64,000 nt of DNA from Fibrobacterota bacterium (GCA_023412475.1 JAEYNR010000017.1:62001-126000), one strand, 5' to 3'. Shown: positions 1 through 9,138, numbered from the stretch's first letter. The notes: generated from the letters alone by a model not told the origin. Translations and numbers: made by a program.

Positions 1-439
1 AAAAAATGATCAACGGACCAAAAAAGTGACCCATTTAGCAAAGCAGCTCGGCCACTTGAAAATTGAAGCGGCCCAGAAAAATATAGAGTTTGGCCCATAT
101 AACCCTCATATAATGCCTTTGAGTATCATATACACTGGAATTTAAAATATAACACGAATATATAGGCATATCAGTAAAATGATCAAAAAGAAACTTATAT
201 CTGTTTTGTAAACATTCGTGTCATTCGAGTTCCTCTTGAACCGGCCATTTTTAAGATAATACCAATCACAGAAAAAGAAAAGCAATCGGAAACGAATATG
301 TACGAACCTGTGCCAGGATTACAAAGACATTCTACAAATATTTTTACTTTGGTATTTAATAAAGGAAGGAAAAAAACTGAAGCAATACTTACAACTGATT
401 AATACTATTCTTTAAAAAACCGTAAATCTCAAATTGATT
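1..439. other. Left-edge stretch with no assignable gene
   Basis: No recognisable gene is seen. The first 110 bases carry several GGCC/GACC words spaced by A-rich sequence, resembling the edge of an IS21-type element, but no transposase is present to support this. From about 180 to 402 on the plus strand one frame stays open for roughly 74 codons without a good start. It resembles no family I know and may be the decayed 3' end of a gene or chance. Confidence 0.3.
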
Positions 440-513
440 TACCCCTGACAGGATTCGAACCTGTTACCCTCTGCTTAGAAGGCAGATGCTCTATCCAAAT
501 GAGCTACAGGGGC
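440..513 (-). tRNA. tRNA-Arg (anticodon TCT)
   Basis: A cloverleaf reads on the minus strand from 513 to 440. The acceptor stem starts GCCCCTG and closes with a G-U pair at the first position. The D arm, the GTTCGAA T-loop and an anticodon loop CTTCTAA are intact, giving anticodon TCT (arginine, AGA codons). The discriminator base is A and CCA is not encoded. It lies 66 bases from tRNA-Pro in the same direction, so the two may be co-transcribed. Confidence 0.95.
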
Positions 514-578
514 AAAAAAATATTTTTATAAATCAATATTTAGATTTTTGGAACTTGTCTAAAATCTGAAATTTATTT

Positions 579-652
579 TCGGGGTAGAGGGATTCGAACC
601 CCCGACACCGTGGTCCCAAACCACGTGCGCTACCAGACTGCGCCACACCCCG
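579..652 (-). tRNA. tRNA-Pro (anticodon TGG)
   Basis: The minus strand folds as a full tRNA with acceptor stem CGGGGTG, T-loop GTTCGAA and anticodon loop TTTGGGA, giving anticodon TGG (proline, CCA codons). The discriminator base is A and no CCA is encoded. It is upstream of tRNA-Arg in the same orientation. Confidence 0.95.
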
Positions 653-679
653 TTTTAAATTTGATGGTAGAATATAATC

Positions 680-880
680 TTTGGCACTCAACAGGGAAAC
701 TAAAATGAAAGGGAAAATGCGAAACAGGAGACAGAATAAGGAAAATTCGAAACAGAAAAAACCGGATAGTGTTTGGTAGATCGCTTTCCCACTCCAGTTT
801 CGGATTTTGTGCTTTCCACTCCCCTTTTCCTATTTCGTGCTTCTCACCTCTATTTCGATTTTCGTACTTTCCCTTCGATG
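680..880 (+). repeat. Dispersed TTTCG-rich repeat, copy near the DUF1287 gene
   Basis: The stretch is made of reiterated short words such as TTTCGGATTT, TTTCGTGCTT and CTTTCCC, with a more A-rich reverse-complement half (CGAAACAGGA, ATTCGAAACAG) at 715-760. The same words recur at 1503-1606, 14439-14596, 26559-26716 and 60885-60985. The right end overlaps the last codons of the DUF1287 gene, so its C-terminal residues GKVRKSK are encoded by repeat sequence. Confidence 0.65.
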
Positions 881-1479
881 CTCTCCCCAAAATATCTGAA
901 ATGCCCGGTGATCTTATATTCAAACAAAACATCCTCTATCTGTGCACCTCTGCCAATATTGTGCACAACTGCAAAACGATCAGTATTTCTCACCCCAACA
1001 TCCACCACCAGACCTATATGATCAAGATCACCTGGAATCTTCCACACAACAATATCTCCAGGAAGATAATCACTACCCTTTTTGGAAACAGCAACTGCCT
1101 TGGCTCTTCTGGTCAAAAATGTCACTATATTTGGTACCCGCCGATGATCAATGTTGGAATCGGGCCTCTTAAGCCCCCAAAGCTTTGGATAGCTCCCAAA
1201 ACCCCTCTTCATATCCTCGTGTATCTCTTTTTGCAAATCCACCCCTGTTGCCCTGAAAGCCCTGATAATAACATCAGTGCAAACACCACGCTCCGGCGAA
1301 ACATCGCCCCCCGGATAATCCAGTCTTACATAAGATGGATCATAATACCTGGTGACCTCTGTCTGAGATTTCGCATGCCTTATAATAATGGATATAGAAT
1401 CAGAAGATTTCTCTGCGTGTGAACTGATAATACAAAACAGAAATGCCAGATTCAGAAGTGAAAAATGTCTGAGGATCAT
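850..1479 (-). CDS. DUF1287 family exported protein (YijF-like)
   Basis: The 209-residue product has an N-terminal hydrophobic segment ending near residue 22, a likely signal peptide, and then a DUF1287 domain. The conserved block RGVCTDVIIRAF (about 64-75), with a cysteine in the position expected of NlpC/P60-like folds, the DIVVW segment and the later HNIG motif are all present, so the fold looks complete. The biochemical role of DUF1287 proteins is not established; the fold and export suggest an envelope peptidase or amidase, which is inference. The last residues come from a dispersed repeat at the 3' end. It stands alone between the tRNA pair and pyrC. Confidence 0.8.
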   Translation of the reverse strand: MILRHFSLLNLAFLFCIISSHAEKSSDSISIIIRHAKSQTEVTRYYDPSYVRLDYPGGDVSPERGVCTDVIIRAFRATGVDLQKEIHEDMKRGFGSYPKLWGLKRPDSNIDHRRVPNIVTFLTRRAKAVAVSKKGSDYLPGDIVVWKIPGDLDHIGLVVDVGVRNTDRFAVVHNIGRGAQIEDVLFEYKITGHFRYFGESIEGKVRKSK

Positions 1480-1502
1480 TGCAATTCCGATTCAAATAAA
1501 GG

Positions 1503-1606
1503 GTAAGAAAATTCGAAACAGGAAAGGAAAAACCGCGCCCAGTTTCCCAGTATTTCTTGTTTTCCTGCTCTTGTTTCGAATTTCGTATTTCAGATTTCGT
1601 GCTTTC
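1503..1606 (+). repeat. Dispersed TTTCG-rich repeat with inverted halves, 3' of pyrC
   Basis: The left half (about 1507-1530) carries ATTCGAAACAGGAAAGG. The right half (about 1558-1602) carries the opposite-strand form, TTTCCTGCTCTTGTTTCGAA, followed by TTTCGTATTTCAGATTTCG. The two halves could pair as an imperfect hairpin in the pyrC transcript. It starts within a few bases of the pyrC stop codon, the same placement as the other copies in this window. Confidence 0.65.
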
Positions 1607-1608
1607 CC

Positions 1609-2955
1609 CTAGTTTTCTCTTCTAAAAACGATTTGTCCACCAAGGATAGTCATCCAGGCATAGCCTTTGAGCGAAAAACCATTAAAAGCAGTGTTGCGGG
1701 ATTTTGAGAAGAACTGATCAGGATTAACTGTCCAGTTGGCTTCAGGATCGATTATGGTAATATCTGCAACTTCACCAGCAGAAAGGGTTCCGCCAGCGAG
1801 TCCCATGATTCGGTTTGGCTCCACACTCATCTTTCTAACCATATCGGAGGGAGACAGAAGCCCCTTTGACACCAGATAACTCATCACAATCCCCACCGAT
1901 GTCTCAAGCCCTATCACCCCGAATGCAGCAGCATCAAACTCCACATCCTTTTCCTCAGACACATGGGGTGCGTGGTCACTGGCAATGACATCAATAGTAC
2001 CATCAACCAGTCCGCCAATCACAGCCTCTCTGTCCTTAGCAGTACGTAGCGGTGGATTCATTTTCTTATTGGTATCGTATGGCCCTACATCCTCATCGGT
2101 GAGGGTGAAATAGTGTGGACAAGTCTCGGCAGTAACTTTGACTCCGCGCTCTTTTGCATCACGAACCAGACGAACTGATCCTGCAGTAGACACATGAGCA
2201 ATATGCACCCGTGCACCCGTGTATTCTGCAAGAAGAAGATCCCTTGCAACGACAATCTCCTCTGCAATGGTAGGAATTCCCCTGATACCGAGTCTGGTGG
2301 AGATGACTCCCTCATTCATGTGTCCTTTTTGACTCAGCGCCATATCTTCACAATGGCAGATAACCGGGATGTTAAAAGATTTAGAATAATTGAGTGCATT
2401 TCTCATTAAATTAGATTTGGCAACCGGTTTACCATCATCAGATACGGCCTTGGCCCCCACCTTTACCATCTCGCCCATAGGAGCAAGCTCTTCGCCTTCG
2501 AGACCTTTGGTTATGGCTCCTATCGGGTAAATTCTGCATGGACAATCCTCACCATGCTGAATAACATACCTGATCTTTGATTCCTCATCCAGAACTGGTG
2601 CAGTATTGGGCATGCAGGCCACAGAAGTAAATCCACCGGCAGCGGCAGCCTGCGTCCCAGTAGCAATAGTCTCTTTATCTTCTCTGCCAGGCTCCCGCAG
2701 ATGCACATGCATGTCCATAAGCCCCGGAACGATCCATTTGTTTTTGAGGTCGATGGTTTGTAAATCAGAGCTGAAAGCCGGTATCTGCTCAGAGATAGAT
2801 TTGATTTTGCCGTCTTCAATTAAAAGATGATAGATACCATCGAGGTTGTTTACCGGATCGATAAGCCGTCCATTGACAAGCAGAATTGGTTGTGCTTTTT
2901 TTGATTCGTTAAAGGGATAATAAACTGTTTTGCCTTGTTTTTTAACCATTTTCAC
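1609..2955 (-). CDS. pyrC: Dihydroorotase
   Basis: This enzyme closes carbamoyl-aspartate to dihydroorotate, the third step of pyrimidine synthesis, in the cytoplasm. The metal-binding motif DMHVHLREPG lies at residues 81-90, and the late SDHAPH motif supplies the catalytic aspartate. The 448 residues are slightly longer than usual because about 20 residues precede the normal start of the fold; a second ATG two codons later would trim only part of this. The start overlaps the end of pyrB by 14 bases, indicating coupled translation in a pyrR-pyrB-pyrC operon. A dispersed repeat follows the stop codon. Confidence 0.95.
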   Translation of the reverse strand: MKMVKKQGKTVYYPFNESKKAQPILLVNGRLIDPVNNLDGIYHLLIEDGKIKSISEQIPAFSSDLQTIDLKNKWIVPGLMDMHVHLREPGREDKETIATGTQAAAAGGFTSVACMPNTAPVLDEESKIRYVIQHGEDCPCRIYPIGAITKGLEGEELAPMGEMVKVGAKAVSDDGKPVAKSNLMRNALNYSKSFNIPVICHCEDMALSQKGHMNEGVISTRLGIRGIPTIAEEIVVARDLLLAEYTGARVHIAHVSTAGSVRLVRDAKERGVKVTAETCPHYFTLTDEDVGPYDTNKKMNPPLRTAKDREAVIGGLVDGTIDVIASDHAPHVSEEKDVEFDAAAFGVIGLETSVGIVMSYLVSKGLLSPSDMVRKMSVEPNRIMGLAGGTLSAGEVADITIIDPEANWTVNPDQFFSKSRNTAFNGFSLKGYAWMTILGGQIVFRREN

Positions 2956-3868
2956 CGCCTCCGAGCAGATAAAGGACCGCCATGCGGACTGCTACCCCAT
3001 TTGTAACCTGCTCCAGTATCACCGATTTGGGTCCATCAGCAACATCGGAAGCCAGTTCAATTCCTCTGTTAATGGGTCCAGGATGCATAACAAGAACATC
3101 TTTGGAAAGAGTAGATAATTTTTCAAGATCCAGTCCATACCGATCTCTGTATTCACGAATAGTTGGAAAGGCACCGCTGGCCTGCCGTTCCAGTTGCAGT
3201 CTCAGAGGCATGATCACATCTGCCCCATCCAGAGCCTCTTCCAGATTATCTGTGACCGGTACTCCGATACTTTCTCTGTGCTGCGGAAGCAAAGTGGGGG
3301 GACCGCACAGAACCACGTTCACCCCCATGGTGCTCATTCCCCATGCATTTGAACGGGCCACACGGCTGTGGAATACATCACCGATTATTGCCACCTTAAG
3401 CCCCTGCAGCTTACCCAGTTTCTGACGAATAGTCATCATATCCAGAAGAGCCTGGGTAGGGTGTTCATGAAGGCCATCGCCGGCATTAATGATTACTGCA
3501 CCAGTACATTTTGTAAGAAACAGAGGAACTCCTGCAGAGCAGTGGCGCACCACCACCATATCGATTTTCATGGCTTCGATATTGCGGATGGTATCTTTGA
3601 GAGTTTCTCCTTTGTTTACGGAGCTTGTTGAAGTAGAAAAGTTAAGCGGACTTGCACTCAGCCGTTTTTCCGCCAACTCAAAAGAGATTCTGGTACGGGT
3701 GCTGTTTTCGTAAAAAAGATTGACAACGGTTTTTCCCCTGAGTGTGGGAACGACTTTAATCTCTCTTTGGAGAACTTCGTAAAAAGAATCAGCAGTGTCA
3801 AGAATCAGAGTGATATCTTCTCTGGAAACGCCCTCCAGACCTAGCAAATGCTGGATGTGAAGCCCCAT
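2942..3868 (-). CDS. pyrB: Aspartate carbamoyltransferase, catalytic chain
   Basis: The product condenses carbamoyl phosphate with aspartate. The carbamoyl-phosphate loop YENSTRTRISFELA (about residues 53-66) and the HPGPINRG motif near residue 265 are intact, and 308 residues is the normal length. No pyrI regulatory chain is found nearby, so the enzyme is probably of the unregulated type with control left to pyrR; this is inference. It lies 3 bases downstream of pyrR and overlaps pyrC. Confidence 0.96.
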   Translation of the reverse strand: MGLHIQHLLGLEGVSREDITLILDTADSFYEVLQREIKVVPTLRGKTVVNLFYENSTRTRISFELAEKRLSASPLNFSTSTSSVNKGETLKDTIRNIEAMKIDMVVVRHCSAGVPLFLTKCTGAVIINAGDGLHEHPTQALLDMMTIRQKLGKLQGLKVAIIGDVFHSRVARSNAWGMSTMGVNVVLCGPPTLLPQHRESIGVPVTDNLEEALDGADVIMPLRLQLERQASGAFPTIREYRDRYGLDLEKLSTLSKDVLVMHPGPINRGIELASDVADGPKSVILEQVTNGVAVRMAVLYLLGGGENG

Positions 3869-3871
3869 TGA

Positions 3872-4420
3872 TCAGTCACCTTCCTCCAGTTCTGTAAGCC
3901 ATAAAGAATCCTCGCCATCATTCTCCTTAACTTTTAAAGAGACTTCCTGATTGCGAAGTGTAGTAATTTTCTTCCCCACATAGTCAGCCCTGATGGGCAG
4001 TTCGCGATTTCCCCTATCAACCAAAACCGCCAGTTGAATCGTTTTTGGTCTTCCTAGATCCATCAGTGCATCCAGAGCAGCTCTGACCGATCTGCCGGTA
4101 TAAAGAACATCATCTACCAGCACCAGATTCATTCCACTGATATCAAAAGGTATATCGGTGATTTTGACCTCCGGGTGACGAAAAGCGCTTCGGTAATCAT
4201 CGCGGTACAAGGTAGCATCCAGAACTCCCGGTATCAGGGACTTCTTTTCCAATTCGTTGATTTTTTTAACAATGCGTGAAGCCAGATAGACTCCCCTGGT
4301 CTGCATCCCCACAACACCGAAATTATCAAGGTCTTTGTTTCTTTCCAGTATCTGATGAGTGATGCGGGTTAATGCCAGATCCAGTGCATGTTCATCCATA
4401 AGCAGTTCTAATTTTTTCAT
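3872..4420 (-). CDS. pyrR: Bifunctional pyr operon regulator / uracil phosphoribosyltransferase
   Basis: PyrR proteins bind pyr mRNA in response to UMP and also have weak uracil phosphoribosyltransferase activity. The PRPP-binding segment LVLVDDVLYTGRSVRAALDA is intact. I prefer the ATG at 4420 (182 residues, MKKLELLMDEH) over an in-frame TTG at 4429; neither has a strong ribosome binding site. Its place as first gene before pyrB and pyrC fits autoregulation of the operon, but I did not identify an attenuator with certainty in the leader. Confidence 0.92.
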   Translation of the reverse strand: MKKLELLMDEHALDLALTRITHQILERNKDLDNFGVVGMQTRGVYLASRIVKKINELEKKSLIPGVLDATLYRDDYRSAFRHPEVKITDIPFDISGMNLVLVDDVLYTGRSVRAALDALMDLGRPKTIQLAVLVDRGNRELPIRADYVGKKITTLRNQEVSLKVKENDGEDSLWLTELEEGD

Positions 4421-4429
4421 GATAGTCAA

Positions 4430-4806
4430 TATAGTATGGACTATGGGGGAAATGCAAGCGAACTTTGATGAATGGAAACTTCCTTCCTGATCACTTAGAT
4501 TTTAAGCAAATTACAATAGCTTGCCGTTAAAATGAAGTGCCTCAAAAAACGTAACTATACAGGTGTTCTGTCCTGATGTATTTGCAGCAAACCCGGGGCA
4601 TATTATTGTCTTCTGAACCTCTGAACCGCACAGGACATTCTGAACTGGAAAAAAATGTCGAAGTACCTCTAATTGGGCAAGGAAATCCCTAATTGCATAG
4701 ACATCCAGCCGGATGTCTCTACTCTTAACCCCTGCTGCAATACAGGCACGCATTTTGCGTTCCTTTTTTTTGCTGATAAAACCCTATTTTGAAAAAAGGA
4801 GGCAGT
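4430..4806. other. Intergenic region between pyrR and an outer-membrane protein gene
   Basis: This 377-base divergent region holds the starts of pyrR (minus) and the next gene (plus). It contains a perfect 8-bp hairpin with a 4-base loop at 4699-4718 (AGACATCC/GGATGTCT) not followed by a T run, so it looks more like an operator or RNA structure than a terminator. An 80-codon minus-strand open frame at 4511-4753 has no recognisable features and is not called. Confidence 0.4.
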
Positions 4807-5505
4807 ATGAGGAAGGCAGTAGCCTTAATGGTGATCATTTTTTCTGCATGGATCTGTATCTATGGACAAGAGAAAACCGTCGGAATCAAAGGAGGATTCA
4901 CCATCTCCAACTTCTGGGGTGATGGTAGCGATAATCTGAATGGTCGATTCAGAAGTGAAGTTCCAAATCTTGACGAGAGGAATCTGTACTGGTTTACAGT
5001 AGGTCTCTTCAACACCCGTAATCTTCTGCCAGATCTTTTCTCAGTTCAGACAGAAATAAACTATCTGCGAGGAGGGAAAAACTGGGAGGGAAGCATTGGT
5101 GGTGAAGAATTCTCCGTCGATGTATTTGCCGATTACCTTCAGATGCCCTGGCTTGCCAAAATTACAATCCCGGTACTTTTCAGACCGCAAATATACTTTG
5201 GTCCGTACCTCTCCTGGATGTTCCGTGCACGTTTGGTAGATGCCCCCGATGAGATAGCCGAAACCATTATTGGTGATGATATTACTGTTGGAGAAGTTTT
5301 TGAGCGCTATACTAACGTCCTGGATCTGGGTATGACTACAGGAATTGATTTTGGTATTCCTTTCGGCCCTGGAAACCTGATTTTTGATTTTCGCTATAAT
5401 CTTGGTGCGATCAACGTTTTTAACACTGCTCCTGCAGCAAGTGTGCGAAACTACCTTTTTCTTCTGATGGCCGGCTATTCGATTGATATTGTGACCGGTT
5501 ACTAA
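4807..5505 (+). CDS. Outer-membrane beta-barrel protein (PorT/OMP_b-brl-like)
   Basis: The ATG at 4807 follows the strong site AAAGGAGGC, so I prefer it to the upstream TTG at 4789. The resulting 232-residue protein has a signal peptide of about 20 residues ending near IYGQ, and then alternating hydrophobic/polar segments typical of an eight-stranded barrel (KGGFTISNFWG at the first strand; repeated tyrosine- and phenylalanine-rich strands; ending IDIVTGY). The family is structural or unknown in function. It stands alone between a divergent pyr operon and a DUF378 gene. Confidence 0.75.
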   Translation: MRKAVALMVIIFSAWICIYGQEKTVGIKGGFTISNFWGDGSDNLNGRFRSEVPNLDERNLYWFTVGLFNTRNLLPDLFSVQTEINYLRGGKNWEGSIGGEEFSVDVFADYLQMPWLAKITIPVLFRPQIYFGPYLSWMFRARLVDAPDEIAETIIGDDITVGEVFERYTNVLDLGMTTGIDFGIPFGPGNLIFDFRYNLGAINVFNTAPAASVRNYLFLLMAGYSIDIVTGY

Positions 5506-5583
5506 AAACATTTGAATCGGTTAAGCAGATTCATTAACTGAAAAGCTCGATCACTCGTAATATAAATGTAACAAGGAGGTTGC

Positions 5584-5820
5584 ATGAAAACACTAAATGC
5601 TCTTGACTGGACAGCGCTGGTGCTGCTAATTATTGGCGGTATAAACTGGGGACTAGTTGGATTTTTTGGTTTTGATCTGGTTGCAGCTATTTTCGGAACA
5701 GTTACACCATTTATCTATGCGATAGTGGGGCTGGCTGCATTGTATGTAGTTTTTTTGAGCCCGTCACTGGCACGTAAAGTCCAATACAGGCCTCATCGTG
5801 CCACTCAGCAGCCTATATGA
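5584..5820 (+). CDS. DUF378 small membrane protein
   Basis: The 78-residue product has two membrane segments (about 8-30 and 38-58) with the conserved stretch IGGINWGLVGFFGFDLV characteristic of DUF378 (YuzA-like). No function is established for the family. A very strong ribosome binding site (AAGGAGG) precedes the ATG. The stop overlaps the ATG of the next gene in an ATGA arrangement, so the two are translationally coupled. Confidence 0.85.
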   Translation: MKTLNALDWTALVLLIIGGINWGLVGFFGFDLVAAIFGTVTPFIYAIVGLAALYVVFLSPSLARKVQYRPHRATQQPI

Positions 5821-6812
5821 ATAGTAATGAAATTGTACGGCGGACTCTGAACTTCCAATGCCCTCCAAGGGTTGCACGCTCGTTCTTCCCTTCTGATTTT
5901 GTGTGGACAGGAGTTCACATCTCCGCTCCACAAAATGAATGGAAACGAGTCGGTGAACTGGATTGGAGGAGAGTAGATGAGTGGCGTAACGTTTGGCAGA
6001 AAACCAGTTACAGCTCTAGAGGAAAAATTATCAAAGGCGGGCTGCAGAAGCTCCAGGATATTGACTCTTATCAATTTCCTGACTTCAGCAACCCCGCTCT
6101 TTACCTCAATACCAGGTCTGCATTTCAAAACAGCCCGCAGTTCTGGCATATAGGTGTATTGAGCGGTAGCACTTACGAGATTGCCAACTCCCTTGTGGAC
6201 AATTATCAATCCCTTGTCATTACCGATATCAGCACCATTCGACATCTTCATGACAGGATAGATGCTATCCTGAAAACCCAGATCTGCAGGTTTAAAGATG
6301 CCGGCGCAGAAGGGGTCATGATAATAGAGGATTTGGGCGATACATTTCAAGTATCACCGGGTCCATCACTATGGAAAGATGAATTCGGGACACGGATCAA
6401 ATCTCTTTGCGACTATGCCCACAATTTGGATTTAAAGATGATCATGCACTCTTTTCAGGAGATCGCTTTGGTACCTGAACTGATCGCAAGCGGTGTCGAT
6501 TGCATTCAGATCGACAGCCCTGGATCTATCGGTCTTGATGTGCTCCAGAGATTACGGGATACACTTCATGTATCGTTCTGGTGCCCGGTCGACATTCGCA
6601 CTACACTCCAATCCCGCAACGAACAGCTTATCCGCGCAGAAGCCCGAAAAATGCTTCAACTGCTTTGGAAAGGCGAAGGTGGCTTCATTGCAGGGTATTT
6701 TCTGGACAACCTCTCCTTAGGACTGGATCCCCAGTGGCAGGAGTATGCCATTGATGAATTTTTAACGTATGGGAGAGCAGAAAACTTCAAGCCCTGTTTA
6801 CTTCGAAGGTAG
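5817..6812 (+). CDS. Uroporphyrinogen decarboxylase (URO-D) family protein
   Basis: The 331-residue product has the URO-D/MtaA/CmuA TIM-barrel layout: an early FPSDFVWTG segment, a central GAEGVMIIEDLG block (about 162-173), then HSFQEI and GVDCIQIDSPG. It is not the haem-pathway HemE, because the arginine-rich N-terminal substrate loop of HemE is missing. Relatives act on methyl transfer or as corrinoid-linked enzymes, but the substrate here cannot be deduced. It is coupled to the DUF378 gene and overlaps the 3' end of the convergent era gene by 15 bases. Confidence 0.7.
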   Translation: MNSNEIVRRTLNFQCPPRVARSFFPSDFVWTGVHISAPQNEWKRVGELDWRRVDEWRNVWQKTSYSSRGKIIKGGLQKLQDIDSYQFPDFSNPALYLNTRSAFQNSPQFWHIGVLSGSTYEIANSLVDNYQSLVITDISTIRHLHDRIDAILKTQICRFKDAGAEGVMIIEDLGDTFQVSPGPSLWKDEFGTRIKSLCDYAHNLDLKMIMHSFQEIALVPELIASGVDCIQIDSPGSIGLDVLQRLRDTLHVSFWCPVDIRTTLQSRNEQLIRAEARKMLQLLWKGEGGFIAGYFLDNLSLGLDPQWQEYAIDEFLTYGRAENFKPCLLRR

Positions 6813-7706
6813 CCCCATAAACCTTAGAAAACTCTCGTTATCCCTCCATTTAGGTGATACCTTGATATGACAAGTGATGGAAACCGGCACCTGTGCCATT
6901 GCTGCCATCTCTTTTTCTGCGTTTTTACGGATTCTGGTAATTATCGATCCCCCTTTACCTACAATTATTCCCCTCTGACCTGAAGTCTCCACATGAATTG
7001 TAGCATTTATACGATGCTTGCCCTGGTCTTCCTTATAAGACTCGACCTCTACAAAGCAAGCGTGCGGAACCTCCTCCCGCGTGTTCAGGATTATCTGTTT
7101 TCGAATGAATTCTGCTGCAAAAAAACGCAGATTTGCATCCGTAAGCTCCTCCGGGTCGAAATAACAGGGACCTTCGGTGAGAAAGGGATCCAGAGCATCC
7201 AGAAATTTCCCTCTGGCTTCCGGTAGATTAGCACAGATCTGTATTTGAGGGATTTTAGAGAATTGAGGAAACAGTTCATAAAAATGTCCTATTTTTGTGG
7301 GGGGAGACTCAACTAAATCGATTTTATTGAATACTATCAGTATATTTACAGTTGAATTGGAGATCATATCTGCGATACTTTTTTCTTCCTCACCAAATTC
7401 TCTGGAAAGATCCACAACGTAGCAGATTATGTCGATCCCCTGTTCTTCCAAAATGGTACATGCCTCTTTAATCATGGACTGATTGAAGACATGTTTACCC
7501 TGGTGAATACCGGGTGTATCAACAAAGATCAGTTGAGAGCTATCGGTAGTAAGAATTCCCTTAAGATTGCGGCGGGTGGTCTGAGGAAGAGGAGTGACAA
7601 CTGAGAGCTGTTCCTGCAAAACGGTATTCATAAGAGTGGATTTACCACTGTTGGGCCTGCCGATTAAAGCAACAAAAGCGGATCGAAATGTTTTCTGATT
7701 CTGCAT
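6798..7706 (-). CDS. era: GTPase Era
   Basis: Era binds the 3' end of 16S rRNA and helps 30S assembly. The G1 motif GRPNSGKST (residues 16-24), the G3 motif DTPG, the G4 motif NKID and a C-terminal KH domain containing GIIVGKGGSIITRIRKNAE are all present. The length of 302 residues is typical. Its ATG lies one base past the stop of the upstream penicillin-binding protein gene, indicating a tight operon. Confidence 0.96.
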   Translation of the reverse strand: MQNQKTFRSAFVALIGRPNSGKSTLMNTVLQEQLSVVTPLPQTTRRNLKGILTTDSSQLIFVDTPGIHQGKHVFNQSMIKEACTILEEQGIDIICYVVDLSREFGEEEKSIADMISNSTVNILIVFNKIDLVESPPTKIGHFYELFPQFSKIPQIQICANLPEARGKFLDALDPFLTEGPCYFDPEELTDANLRFFAAEFIRKQIILNTREEVPHACFVEVESYKEDQGKHRINATIHVETSGQRGIIVGKGGSIITRIRKNAEKEMAAMAQVPVSITCHIKVSPKWRDNESFLRFMGLPSK

Positions 7707-7707
7707 A

Positions 7708-9138
7708 TTACATTTGAGTTCTCTGGTTTAATTTACCTGGTGTGTAATCGAGAGTGACTGCGGATTGTTCAGTCAGTTCTTTTTTCTGTTTATCCTGAAC
7801 CGATCTGAGGAAATGTCTGAAATATTCTGCTGCGATAAAACTGGAGTGAACCGTCCAGTATGCTCCATGGGCAGTAACCACGCTGATAGCGATTCTCTGC
7901 GTGGAGTCGGCTGGATCTCTGGCAAACCCAACAAACCAGTCTACTCTTCCAATTCCATCCTTATCAACAGATCCAGTTTTTCCACCATACTGGATGTTGT
8001 TAAAACGGGCAGATTGCCGAATGTATTTAAAGGATTTGCGGGCAGTGCCATAACTTGACACTCCTTGCATCATTTTTCTAAGTTCCCCTGCAGTGTGCCC
8101 CTTGATAGGAGTTTTCCAAACTCTGTTTTGTGCTTTATAAACACAGCTATCTTTTCTGGTAACGCTGTCAACCACAAATGGATGAGGCATCTTTCCATTT
8201 TCCGAAATTGCACTGGCCATCAAAGCCCCATGCAATGGTGAGATGGTTGTTTGCTGATTAAAGCCTGAAGCTACTTCTGCCAGTTCGAAAAGAGAATCAC
8301 TTGCGCTCATTTGCGATGTTTCAATTTCCAGCTCAAAAGGTATTACCGTATTGAAACCGAATTTATGGCTGAAATCCTCCAGCTTATCTTTTCCTAAGGA
8401 ATAGATTCCTACTTTGGCAAAAACCGGGTTAATAGACAGAGCGAAAGCTTTTTCCAGAGTGATTTCATTAAACTGACCAGGCTCTTTTTCCAATTGGAAC
8501 TTATAAAGAGTATGATTTCTGCCAACATGCTTCACCACACTCTGGGCATCAAAACCTGCATCCTCAATAGCTGCTGCAGCAGTAATTGTTTTAAAGATTG
8601 ATGCTGCAGGAAAAATGCTTCGAAAAGAGATGTTGCCCAGATCTGAAACGCTGTCATGCTTAAAAGAGACTACTGAAAGTACTTTACCTGAATTAGGATG
8701 CATGGCAATAATTGCACCATAAAGCGGCTTATATCTTTTCATCAGACGGTTTCCAAGTTTTTGCAATGATGAATCCAGTGTGTAATGATAAACCAGAGTG
8801 TCCTGAAGAAGGCTAATGGTATCACTAATATTTGTCATATCCGCAGAGGACTGCTTCAAAATAGACGCAACTTCAGAGAAACTCATTATCGCATTCTCTT
8901 TTGAGGACAGATCTGCCTTAGGGGATTTTTTATCTGCAGATTGATTCTTTTTATTCAAACCTGATGTTGCTGAAACAGAATCCTGAGCGTTTGGTAGCAG
9001 CAATGCTCCACCAAATTTAACTACAGCACCTAAAAAAAGAAGGATTACAAGAAAGCGGACTCGACCTTTTTTAGGGATTTTGAATTTCAAAGATTTCTCA
9101 GCTCGAATGCGACGCATCATAGGTGAAAAATCACTCAT
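7708..9138 (-). CDS. Penicillin-binding protein, transpeptidase domain only
   Basis: The 476-residue protein has one N-terminal membrane segment (about 27-49), a low-complexity linker, then a DD-transpeptidase domain. The catalytic SxxK is S180-I-F-K183, the second motif is S235-I-N237 and the third is K387-T-G389. There is no transglycosylase domain and no obvious dimerisation domain, so it is smaller than PBP2 or PBP3. It acts in the periplasm on peptidoglycan peptides or possibly as a carboxypeptidase; the exact class is uncertain. CGGAG precedes the start, and era follows directly. Confidence 0.82.
   Translation of the reverse strand: MSDFSPMMRRIRAEKSLKFKIPKKGRVRFLVILLFLGAVVKFGGALLLPNAQDSVSATSGLNKKNQSADKKSPKADLSSKENAIMSFSEVASILKQSSADMTNISDTISLLQDTLVYHYTLDSSLQKLGNRLMKRYKPLYGAIIAMHPNSGKVLSVVSFKHDSVSDLGNISFRSIFPAASIFKTITAAAAIEDAGFDAQSVVKHVGRNHTLYKFQLEKEPGQFNEITLEKAFALSINPVFAKVGIYSLGKDKLEDFSHKFGFNTVIPFELEIETSQMSASDSLFELAEVASGFNQQTTISPLHGALMASAISENGKMPHPFVVDSVTRKDSCVYKAQNRVWKTPIKGHTAGELRKMMQGVSSYGTARKSFKYIRQSARFNNIQYGGKTGSVDKDGIGRVDWFVGFARDPADSTQRIAISVVTAHGAYWTVHSSFIAAEYFRHFLRSVQDKQKKELTEQSAVTLDYTPGKLNQRTQM

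Noticed and set aside
1..110. End of an IS21-family insertion sequence
   Set aside because: The GGCC-rich words are suggestive, but no transposase or complete terminal repeat is visible at the window edge.
769..1422. 217-codon plus-strand open frame
   Set aside because: It is antisense to the DUF1287 gene, whose motifs are clear; the frame has no family features.
4511..4753. 80-codon minus-strand frame upstream of pyrR
   Set aside because: No ribosome binding site, no recognisable motif, and it crosses a hairpin in the divergent control region.
5805..6350. 181-codon minus-strand frame
   Set aside because: It is antisense to the URO-D-like gene, which has clear family motifs and a coupled start.
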